This document shows, in pieces, positions 54,131-62,694 of a stretch of 64,000 nt of DNA. Within the stretch, counting starts at the first letter, position 1. The number at the start of each line of letters is the position of its first letter. The translations under genes were made by a program, and so were the position numbers. The notes under the pieces were generated by a model. It searched no databases. It worked only from the letters and a program-made list of their open reading frames with translations, and had not been told where the DNA came from. This stretch comes from Reichenbachiella versicolor. GTDB taxonomy: Bacteria; Bacteroidota; Bacteroidia; Cytophagales; Cyclobacteriaceae. The stretch covers positions 310,001 to 374,000 of the forward strand of contig NZ_QFZQ01000001.1 in the NCBI RefSeq assembly GCF_003171675.1. The letters run 5' to 3'.

Positions 54131-55153
54131 TTAAAACATATAAGGAACGGGACACTGAAGTTCCCTTACATTGCGAGAAGGTTTACGAGGATCACCCCAT
54201 TTGAAAGAGTAAGTCAGTGAAAATTCATGAGCACCTCCAGTAGCGATACCGAGATCAGATAGTGTAAAGTCAAAGCTATATCCGAAAGCAAAATTGTTCT
54301 TTTGAAGACCAAGCATAGCTACGATAGCTTCCGCTCGATTATTTTCTTTGATAGGAATTCCTCTGTACCATAGTCCCATGATGATAGGAGAGTAAGTGAA
54401 ATACGCTCCTAGGTCTAGCTGGTGAAATCCAGCTTGTGTTCGGTAATTGAAAGTGGGAGTTATGCTTTTTTCCTGACCTCTAGCGTTTACGCCCGGTTTG
54501 TAATTGGTACTAAGCGGGAATTTGTATCCGCCGTGTATTGAAGTCTTTCTAGGTAACGGATCAGAAACAACTCCTAAAGATTGATCTGGTTCCAATACAT
54601 GGTGTACTGCCACCCCGATCCATGCGTTCTTAGAAAAGATGATACCTCCAAGGCCAGTGTCAAAGAAGTTAGCCTTTTGATTTCCGAAGGTTTCAGCAGA
54701 AGGGTTTCCAGTAAAGCCATTTTCATCTACCTGATCTCCAAAGATCAAACTTGAGAAATCGATACTTCTAGTAGCATAAGATATTTGAAAGGCAGGTCTG
54801 AAAGTATATTGTTGATTGAGACGTACTTGATAAGCGTATTGTAGCGCCACTTCACTATTTCTTAGTCCAGTAGCCCCAGCTTCATCATTGGTAAAGATCA
54901 AGCCTACGCTGCTATTCTTTTCGTCAAAATTCACATCTACATACGCAGAGAAAGTTTCAAACTTAGCATCGATAGCAGGCCACTGTAGACGGTAGTTCAT
55001 ACCCGCTCTACCCATTTGATTGATACCAGCGAGAGCAGGGTTGAGGTATAGTGGTGCTGCATAGTATTGAGAAAACTGCAAGTCCTGAGCTTGAAGTGAA
55101 GCACTCATCAGTGCTATGAAAGTCAAGAATAAACAGACGAGTCTTTTGATCAT
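54131..55153 (-). CDS. PorP/SprF-family outer membrane protein
   Basis: 340 residues from the ATG at 55153, which gives a signal peptide (MIKRLVCLFLTFIALMSASLQAQ); the in-frame start at 55201 adds 16 non-signal residues. The mature protein opens DLQFSQYYAAPLYLNPALAG, the diagnostic PorP/SprF N terminus, followed by a beta barrel. SprF-type proteins secrete and anchor type B CTD adhesins. It is divergent from the large type B sorting-domain protein, its likely partner. Confidence 0.9.
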   Translation of the reverse strand: MIKRLVCLFLTFIALMSASLQAQDLQFSQYYAAPLYLNPALAGINQMGRAGMNYRLQWPAIDAKFETFSAYVDVNFDEKNSSVGLIFTNDEAGATGLRNSEVALQYAYQVRLNQQYTFRPAFQISYATRSIDFSSLIFGDQVDENGFTGNPSAETFGNQKANFFDTGLGGIIFSKNAWIGVAVHHVLEPDQSLGVVSDPLPRKTSIHGGYKFPLSTNYKPGVNARGQEKSITPTFNYRTQAGFHQLDLGAYFTYSPIIMGLWYRGIPIKENNRAEAIVAMLGLQKNNFAFGYSFDFTLSDLGIATGGAHEFSLTYSFKWGDPRKPSRNVRELQCPVPYMF

Positions 55154-55464
55154 TGTAGAGGGAAAATGTCCTGTTACTGCGTGTATATAGAATCGATGCA
55201 AATTATAAAATATTGCCCCATTTAGAAAATCATTTGGTTTTACTTGATCAGATGAGCATAGAAAACATTATTCCTATCGTTACTAACTTGAATCCTATGG
55301 ATTTGGCTTATTTTTAGCCCTTGATTCCGTATTGTGAGGCTACAGTAGCGGAGTCGATTAGAGAATTAGTTGTTGTGTAGACTAGGCGAGGCAAACTCTT
55401 GAGTAGAATTTGGTCAGTGTTAAGCCCTGCAACTACCAACAAATAACTTTAACTCCAGACATAA
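55154..55464. other. Divergent region between SprF-like and SprB-like genes
   Basis: 311 bp without a gene. I looked for -33/-7 elements on both strands and did not find a convincing pair. Confidence 0.5.
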
Positions 55465-58400
55465 ATGACTCTTAACTCCCCGATCAAAATTACTGAATGC
55501 ATCATTCGAATTCTGTTTGTGGTATTTCTGATGCCTTCATTAGCGCATGCTCAGAACCTATCAGAGTACAACTGGTATCTGGGAACCACAGATGCTTCCA
55601 TTAGATTTGGACAGTCCAGTGACGAACCACAGTTGATTAATGGAGTCTCGGCTTTAGGAGGGGTAGGATCAGGAGTAACCATAAGTGATCCCGTGACTGG
55701 AAATATTTTGATGTACACAGACGGTCAGTCAGCCTATGATCTCTATGATAACCTTATCACTTCAACCACTCTCAACGGAGATCCTAACCTGAATACCTCA
55801 GTCGTAGTCATTGCAAGACCTTATTCAGTAGGAGAGTATCATATATTAACCAATACAGGAGCGGCTATAGAGCAGTCTGTTTTTAGTCGAATCACCAATG
55901 ATTTTGTTTCTTCAAATATCCCAGTAGCAGGACTGAATAATCCAGCAGAGGGAATGATCGTAATTCGTCAAGATATCGATAACTATTGGTTGATCACACA
56001 AGATGTCGTCAGTACCGAAATCAGCGTCACGGAAGTTAACTCAGGAGTGGTAGGAGCCACCACGAATTACAATCTCTGGAATACCACAACCGCACTATCC
56101 TTCGAAATATCAAGTTTTGCATACGATCCCGTCAATGGTAAATTAGCAGCAGCCCCAAAGACTGAAAATAGAAATGTAACCTTGTTTGATTTCGATTCGG
56201 GTACAGGAGTACTTACGCTTGACGATGTTATCCTCAATACTGGGCGATCAGATGGTCTAGGGGAATCCATTTATGATTTGGAATGGTCAGCATCCGGAGA
56301 CTTACTGTATATCTCTAGATTTGGAAGTGCAGCTACAGACGCTAATGTTTATCAGTATGACGTCAATAGTACAGTGACGGCATTGAATTCAATATTACCC
56401 GCATCTGTATTTAGAAGTTTTGGTCTTAAAAGAGGGCCCGACAATCACATCTATCACTTATACCAATCATCCTCTACTAGTAATATTGAACTCGGCGTCA
56501 TAACAGCAGCTGATAGTACTTTCAATAATTCAGACCCATCTCAGGGACCACAGTATGATCCACAGCCATTGGATGTTACCAATATAGCTGCTCAGCAGTT
56601 TCCTACTTCGCCAGAAGAGCATTTCGAAACATTCAACTTTGCAGATATCATGGTACTGGATACCTGTGCCAACCGAACAACTAAATTATTTTCTTCTGTA
56701 TCACCTACACCAACTAGTTACGAATGGGACTTTGGAGATGGTGGAGATCCATCAGATGCGGTCAACCCTGTCTATACTTATGAAACAGCAGGTAACTTCA
56801 CAGTAACACTCAGGGTATCGCTCAATGGTATCACGGAAACAGTTACCAAGGATATAGAAATAGTAGCAGGTGATCTGAGTATTGATCTAGGTACAGATAC
56901 AGTACTCTGTGCTGGAGAAACATTGACACTAGATGCGGGAGCGGGAGCCCTTTCTTACGCATGGAATACCGATGAGACTAGTCAGTCTATCGTTGTGGAT
57001 ACTACTGGGGTCTATTCTGTTAGTGTGATTTCTTCCACAGGTTGTGTGTATTACGACTATATCGGAGTCACTACTTATGGTGACACAACTACCTTCCGAA
57101 ACCAATGGTACTTCGGTGAAGGAGCAGGGATTGATTTTGATGATGATTCCGCACCTATAGAAGACGCTAATTTGATCATGTCTCCTCAAGCATCGTCTTC
57201 AGTATCCGATCTGAATGGTGAATTGTTGTTCTATACCGATGGAGAGACTGTTTGGAATCAAGAGCATAATGTCATGGTGAATGGCGATCTGCTAGGAGGA
57301 AATAATGAATCTGTACAGGGAGCGATGATTGTCCCAATGCCTGGAGATACCACGACCTATTACATTTTTACCACAGACTCAGTAGGAGAGGGAACCTACG
57401 AACTCAAATACTCTATTGTAGATATGAAGCTGGACCAAGCCCGTGGGGAAGTGGTTGTCAAAGATCAGGTTCTCATGAAAAATTCGTCAGAAAAGATGAC
57501 CGCCATCGGTCTTGGGACAAATGCTACCATGCTGTATGTGCATGAATTTGGGAACAATAATGTAAGAGCCTATCGATTGACAGAAGATGGCATCGAGCCC
57601 CCAGTGATTTCAAGTGCAGGAACTTCGCTGAGGTTTAACAATGACGAAATGGGAACTGCAGAGATGCAGATTGGTACAGGTGTATTAGCCGTAGCGATTC
57701 AAGATACACCAGATAACTATGTCGAACTACTTCAGGTCAATGACACGACAGGTGAAGTGTCAGAGTTGGCACTGATCAATATCAATGAAACTGACCCTGT
57801 GAAGATTTACGGATTGGAATTTTCTAGTTCTATGGAGAAGCTTTATGTGTCTACTAATGGCAGTGGTTCCAAACTGATTCAATTTGATCTTGATAGCTTA
57901 TTTGGTGAAACTCCTGTAGCCGATATTGAAGGAAGTAAGTTTGTTTTGGGGACAAGCAGTGCCGAATTTGGAGCCCTGTCAACAGGTTCTGATGGTATTA
58001 TTTATATGGCAATTAATAATTCGTCAACACTGGGAACAATCACCAGTCCAAATGAAGACGATGCTGGAGCTGGATTCGTGGAAAGTGGCTTTGATTTAGC
58101 AAGCCGAACCAGTAGACTAGGACTTCCTAACTTCGTGGCTGACAATCCCGTATCTTCACAGCAGCCTGGTATTTCGATTTCCAACGCCTGTTTGGGGCAA
58201 TCAACTTTATTCATAGGTACAGGTACATCAATCATTGACGAATATTTCTGGACATTTGGAGATGGAACCTCAAGTACTAATGAAACCGACTCCGTAACAT
58301 ATAACCTAGAAGGTGATTACCCGATCAGCTTGAGAATAACCAACCGATGTGGACTAGATACGCTATTCAATGAGACAGCTACGGTTAATGCCATTCCAGC

Positions 58401-60627
58401 CGCACCTACTGTAGAAGATGCAGCTAACATTTGTCAGGGAGCAGTGACACTTGAAGCATGGCCTTCTGACTCGGTAGGGCTATCATATACTTGGAGTAAT
58501 GGAGAAACTACTAGAGAGATTACAGTGGACGAACCGATATTACTATCAGTTTTCATCACCGATACCAATGGCTGTAATTCAAATACCCGAACCACTTTTG
58601 TAGATGATACCTCTCCAACAGTAGATCTTGGAGCTGATCAATTCATTTGCCAAAATGTAGCTTTCGCAGACTTGAATGCCAATAACCCTGGTTCATCCTT
58701 CGTATGGACGATTAACGGAACCGATACCGGAAATGGTCTTAGTGTACAACCAGTAGAAACATTTACCGCAGGGACATTTGAATATGCAGTGGAGGTAACG
58801 GATATCTTCAGTTGTGTAGGAACAGATACTTTACTCCTGACCATTAACCCTACGCCTGACGCCGATGCTGTAGCAGTAGCTACTACGGGCGCTTGTGGTA
58901 GCACTGATGGACAAATCGATTTGACAATCAACGAAACAGGAGACTTTTTCTATCAGTTGACAGGAACCGCTGTCGAAGGACCTACAGCTGTAGCAGGAAG
59001 TGCAACTTATGTTATAGATAATGGAGGTGCAGGATTAGGAGCCGGTAACTACACAGTCGCAGTCACTAATGTCATTTCAGGTTGTGTGAATTCTATTTCT
59101 ACACCTATTGCCGATGGAGGAGTTGGATATACTATTGATGCAACCAATACTAATCCGGGGTGTGATGATGCAGGTGAGATTACAATTACATTGGGCACTG
59201 CTCCACCTGCTAATATCGACTATGAGCTTTATGATCAGCTAGGAACGCTGCTTTACAATGGTACTCTACCAGTGGCAGCAGGGACTGGTAATGTCGTAAT
59301 AGCTAATCTTGATTCAGGTAATTATGACTTAGTATTAGAAGAAGTCGGAGGTTGCATCAGAACTCAAGATAATATTCAATTAAACTCTCTGCCATACGCA
59401 GACTTTTTGGTGCAGCCAGAAGTAATCTGCGGTACTGAAGGCCAAATTGGAATTTCACCAGTTACCGTTGATGCTGTCATTTCCTACACTTGGACACCAG
59501 CTGGAAATATTGTAGGGACTAATGTGGGAGATTCAGTCATCGTCTCCACAGGAGGAACTTATACAGTCACATCTGGAGGTACAGGTTATTGCCCACAAAT
59601 ACAAAATGTTAATGTAACCCAAAACAGTGCTCCAGCAGGAGCCATTACTATTGATGGTGATGTCTGTGATGGGGAAAGATTAGCTACAGCGGAGGTAACG
59701 TCTAGTGCTGTAGGTAACTTGTCATATCAATGGTCCGATGGATTATTGTCTACACAAAGAACCATCACAGAAGTTGGCGATTATACTGTTACTTTCTTGG
59801 ATCAAGGCACAGGTTGTTCGACGACCATTACACAGAACATAGAAGTATATCCAGAGTTGACGGTGTTCCAAGTTTCAGAACCCAATTGTGACAATACAGA
59901 AGAGATTTTTATAGATGCTTACGCTAATATCACAGAAGACGTCACTTTCACCTGGACATTACCAGATGGTACCGTCTTGAGTGATACTACTGCTGAATGG
60001 ACAGCCTCAGAGAGTGGAACCTATACCGTAGATGTAGCATCAACTGTCAATGTTTGTACAGCCACTTCATCTTTCGATGCTCAAGTCGTTCCTATCTTAG
60101 ACAGTCTTTTGGTGCTACCCAATAGAGATGGGATTTGCCCTATAGACCCTAATACTGAATTTAGTGAAGTAACTCTTGATGCAGGATCATTTGCTTCATA
60201 TGCTTGGAGTTTGCAAGACGAACCAGATACTTTATCAACGGATCGTTTTTACACAGTCACAGAAGTAGGCTGGTATGAAGTCAGAATCACCAATGGCTTT
60301 ACCTGTATTACAGATATAGTAGAAATCTATGATGATTGTAGACCTGTCGTTCATACTCCAAATGCCTTCACACCAGATGGCAATGGTGTTAATGACACAT
60401 ACTTTGTCTATGATAACCCTTATGTTCACAATTTCAATATCAAGATCTATTCCCGATGGGGTGAAAAAGTCTACGAAACCAATGATGTAAACTTCAATTG
60501 GACTGGTGCTTATGAAGGAGAACTCCTTCAAGGTGGAACCTATGTATACGTGATGACTTTTGAAAGCTGGCTTCAACCAGAGCTAGGAGAAATCCAGCAA
60601 CGAGGTAGCGTGGCTTTAATTCGATAG
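55465..60627 (+). CDS. Large secreted adhesin-like protein with PKD domains and type B sorting domain
   Basis: 1720 residues. A signal peptide ends near residue 30 (LAHAQ). Two beta-propeller-like modules (about 30-400 and 545-900, each starting with WYxG and a LLFYTDG- or ILMYTDG-type strand) are each followed by a PKD domain (EWDFGDGG near 420, WTFGDGTSS near 927). Ig-like, Cys-containing repeats fill 980-1620. The last 90 residues are a gliding-associated type B CTD (NAFTPDGNGVNDTYF, KIYSRWGEKVYE). It is probably a cell-surface adhesin carried by the neighbouring SprF-like protein. Confidence 0.88.
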   Translation: MTLNSPIKITECIIRILFVVFLMPSLAHAQNLSEYNWYLGTTDASIRFGQSSDEPQLINGVSALGGVGSGVTISDPVTGNILMYTDGQSAYDLYDNLITSTTLNGDPNLNTSVVVIARPYSVGEYHILTNTGAAIEQSVFSRITNDFVSSNIPVAGLNNPAEGMIVIRQDIDNYWLITQDVVSTEISVTEVNSGVVGATTNYNLWNTTTALSFEISSFAYDPVNGKLAAAPKTENRNVTLFDFDSGTGVLTLDDVILNTGRSDGLGESIYDLEWSASGDLLYISRFGSAATDANVYQYDVNSTVTALNSILPASVFRSFGLKRGPDNHIYHLYQSSSTSNIELGVITAADSTFNNSDPSQGPQYDPQPLDVTNIAAQQFPTSPEEHFETFNFADIMVLDTCANRTTKLFSSVSPTPTSYEWDFGDGGDPSDAVNPVYTYETAGNFTVTLRVSLNGITETVTKDIEIVAGDLSIDLGTDTVLCAGETLTLDAGAGALSYAWNTDETSQSIVVDTTGVYSVSVISSTGCVYYDYIGVTTYGDTTTFRNQWYFGEGAGIDFDDDSAPIEDANLIMSPQASSSVSDLNGELLFYTDGETVWNQEHNVMVNGDLLGGNNESVQGAMIVPMPGDTTTYYIFTTDSVGEGTYELKYSIVDMKLDQARGEVVVKDQVLMKNSSEKMTAIGLGTNATMLYVHEFGNNNVRAYRLTEDGIEPPVISSAGTSLRFNNDEMGTAEMQIGTGVLAVAIQDTPDNYVELLQVNDTTGEVSELALININETDPVKIYGLEFSSSMEKLYVSTNGSGSKLIQFDLDSLFGETPVADIEGSKFVLGTSSAEFGALSTGSDGIIYMAINNSSTLGTITSPNEDDAGAGFVESGFDLASRTSRLGLPNFVADNPVSSQQPGISISNACLGQSTLFIGTGTSIIDEYFWTFGDGTSSTNETDSVTYNLEGDYPISLRITNRCGLDTLFNETATVNAIPAAPTVEDAANICQGAVTLEAWPSDSVGLSYTWSNGETTREITVDEPILLSVFITDTNGCNSNTRTTFVDDTSPTVDLGADQFICQNVAFADLNANNPGSSFVWTINGTDTGNGLSVQPVETFTAGTFEYAVEVTDIFSCVGTDTLLLTINPTPDADAVAVATTGACGSTDGQIDLTINETGDFFYQLTGTAVEGPTAVAGSATYVIDNGGAGLGAGNYTVAVTNVISGCVNSISTPIADGGVGYTIDATNTNPGCDDAGEITITLGTAPPANIDYELYDQLGTLLYNGTLPVAAGTGNVVIANLDSGNYDLVLEEVGGCIRTQDNIQLNSLPYADFLVQPEVICGTEGQIGISPVTVDAVISYTWTPAGNIVGTNVGDSVIVSTGGTYTVTSGGTGYCPQIQNVNVTQNSAPAGAITIDGDVCDGERLATAEVTSSAVGNLSYQWSDGLLSTQRTITEVGDYTVTFLDQGTGCSTTITQNIEVYPELTVFQVSEPNCDNTEEIFIDAYANITEDVTFTWTLPDGTVLSDTTAEWTASESGTYTVDVASTVNVCTATSSFDAQVVPILDSLLVLPNRDGICPIDPNTEFSEVTLDAGSFASYAWSLQDEPDTLSTDRFYTVTEVGWYEVRITNGFTCITDIVEIYDDCRPVVHTPNAFTPDGNGVNDTYFVYDNPYVHNFNIKIYSRWGEKVYETNDVNFNWTGAYEGELLQGGTYVYVMTFESWLQPELGEIQQRGSVALIR

Positions 60628-60991
60628 GTTTATTGCCACCCGTCTGATATGAGTGGTAATCAAAAGGTTACTATATACTAGTTTGTATCACTTTCAAAAT
60701 GCACTTTTGAGATTGTCTCATCAGCTTTAAAACTTAAGAATTGATTAATAAACCTTTTTTAGGGTCACTATTACATCCTAATGCAAAGCCTGTAGGTTGA
60801 AACGTCGAATTCAACCGATGACTGGTTAATCATACAAAAAGCGTATTTCACCCCTTTAGATTTACGGCTAAACTATTCTCAATAATTCCAGAAAATTGCT
60901 CCTCTAACTTTGAATTGTACTTATGAAGATCACCGATACATAGAGTGTTTTTGTAAGGGGAAATGATTGTGAAAATTTAAAGTATAGGAAA
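60628..60991. other. Intergenic region after the adhesin-like gene
   Basis: 364 bp without a gene. An imperfect hairpin (ATTGCCAC at 60632, GTGGTAAT at 60653) follows the stop but lacks a T-run. TAACTTTG at 60904-60911 fits a -7 element without a matching -33. Confidence 0.45.
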
Positions 60992-61264
60992 ATGAGAGTT
61001 GTTAAGGTAATAGTTTTAGTGTCAGTATTGGTTTTTGGAAATAATGCTGCAATGAGTAAAGAAAAGGCTTCAAATAAGGATGTAACTGCAATAGGCAGCA
61101 AGACTATCAAAAAGCAAAAGATTGGTCAAGAAGCAACTCTAGATAAGTTTGGTGATTTTGATGGAGATGGTATTATCAACTTGTACGACAGATGCCCTTG
61201 TCAAAGTGGAAAGAAAACTGATACTGGTTGTCCAGACGAAAGAACGAATTTAAAAATAGCTTAA
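60992..61264 (+). CDS. Small secreted protein with a thrombospondin type 3-like calcium motif
   Basis: 90 residues. Residues 1-21 form a signal peptide (MRVVKVIVLVSVLVFGNNAAM). After a basic linker, DFDGDGIINLYDRCP is the Asp-rich thrombospondin type 3 / calcium-binding turn, followed by CQSGKKTDTGCPD, where two cysteines could bridge. In Bacteroidota this motif usually occurs in the linker of OmpA-like proteins; here it stands alone after a leader, so the gene may be a short relative. It has no OmpA domain. Confidence 0.65.
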   Translation: MRVVKVIVLVSVLVFGNNAAMSKEKASNKDVTAIGSKTIKKQKIGQEATLDKFGDFDGDGIINLYDRCPCQSGKKTDTGCPDERTNLKIA

Positions 61265-61335
61265 AGCAACACTGGTAAAGACTAATGGGCCAACATGGCT
61301 ATAACAATCTTTCGTTTTCCTTTTTTATACAATTG

Positions 61336-62529
61336 TTAGAATCGTTCTTCCTTAAAAGAACTCATGGTTAGTAACAAAACGCCAAGCCCCATCAAACCAC
61401 TGAATACCATTAAGGTTTTTGGATAAAATCCAAAACCAAACCCGACCAAAAGAAGTATAGATTCCGTCAATACGAAACCTACCAATAAACAAGATGTTCC
61501 AACTTGAGTAACTATACTCGATATCATCCATTCGAGTCTGAGTAGGATATAGAGAAACAGGAATGAAATTACCCCGATTAAACTTAGGTGTATAAATGCA
61601 ATAATTATAAACCTATTACTGCTAGCATAAATCTGCAAGTTTGGGATTAATGATAGGCCTTGTGCAAGTATTTTGATAAAATAGCATACCAACATCACGA
61701 TCAGTAGATATGATAGTTGGTTGTTTAGTAGACTTTTAATCGATGTGCTTTTAAAGCTCATTATCAGGTAATACAACCCGATTATTTCCGTCAGTCCAGC
61801 AAAAACAGCAAATGGATATATTAATTCTTTGAAACTCATACCCAATAGAGAAAGAGCATATGCGGGTATCACAGCAACCACATTGAGCCAATAGAATATC
61901 AAAGCATACTTAATGTTAAATGAAACATTGTTTAATTCCAGTACTCTAAAGAACAGTCCAATTGCCGTAAACAGAAACCAACCGTTGTATTGAAAATGGA
62001 GGAATCCATAGATAACTGAATGGTATAGTTCTGAACCTGATAGCCCCTTAGCAGAAATAATTCCTATGGCATATGGTGCGAAAGTTGAAAGAAGTCCTAG
62101 CCACATTCCAGCTTTGATCCAGCGTAAAGAATAAGGAGGAGATTGGCTATAATACCTATTTGAATCTCTAATGAAACTCCAGAAAAACCGGTAATTCAAG
62201 AACTGAAAAAGCGTTGAAAACAATATTGAGTACAATGCATATCCTTGAATAACAAATGCGATCATGATCAATATAATCAGCGGAATCGTAATTCTAAACT
62301 GAAGAGAATACCGGCTTTTCTTGACTTGGAAAGGGTTTAAATATAGGGCAGGGATAAGTAGCAGTATCATTGTATAGATCCATCCTTGAAACCCAATATG
62401 AGAATGGGCATGAAGTAAATGAGTGTAATTCCAATTGAGACGTAAATATGGAAATGCTCTAAGAAGTGTACCAATAACCGCTACACTCAATAAAAATAGA
62501 AAGCTAATTCGAACCCAACTACGCAACAT
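61336..62529 (-). CDS. Polytopic membrane protein with conserved-looking histidines, possible heme/copper-oxidase relative
   Basis: 397 residues with about 11-12 membrane helices. Histidines within helices stand out: HLLHAHSHIGFQGW near residue 40 and HSVIYGFLHFQYNGW near residue 190, spaced as in heme-ligating subunit I proteins (NnrS and cytochrome oxidase I relatives). The usual CuB His-Tyr motif is not seen, so it is not a terminal oxidase. I cannot name it. It is a single gene on the minus strand. Confidence 0.5.
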   Translation of the reverse strand: MLRSWVRISFLFLLSVAVIGTLLRAFPYLRLNWNYTHLLHAHSHIGFQGWIYTMILLLIPALYLNPFQVKKSRYSLQFRITIPLIILIMIAFVIQGYALYSILFSTLFQFLNYRFFWSFIRDSNRYYSQSPPYSLRWIKAGMWLGLLSTFAPYAIGIISAKGLSGSELYHSVIYGFLHFQYNGWFLFTAIGLFFRVLELNNVSFNIKYALIFYWLNVVAVIPAYALSLLGMSFKELIYPFAVFAGLTEIIGLYYLIMSFKSTSIKSLLNNQLSYLLIVMLVCYFIKILAQGLSLIPNLQIYASSNRFIIIAFIHLSLIGVISFLFLYILLRLEWMISSIVTQVGTSCLLVGFVLTESILLLVGFGFGFYPKTLMVFSGLMGLGVLLLTMSSFKEERF

Positions 62530-62694
62530 AACTTATCATTCTAGAATGCAAACTATAAAGACTCTTGCTATGTATAGATGATTAATATCATACTATATGC
62601 TAAAAAACATATTAATTTTTCAAGATTAATTTTCTGCTATTACATATTATAAATAGTTTCGAGCTCAATTAATCTATTACTAATAATTCTAATT

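Noticed and set aside
55154-55201. N-terminal extension of the SprF-like protein
   Set aside because: The internal ATG gives a clean signal peptide; the extra 16 residues do not.
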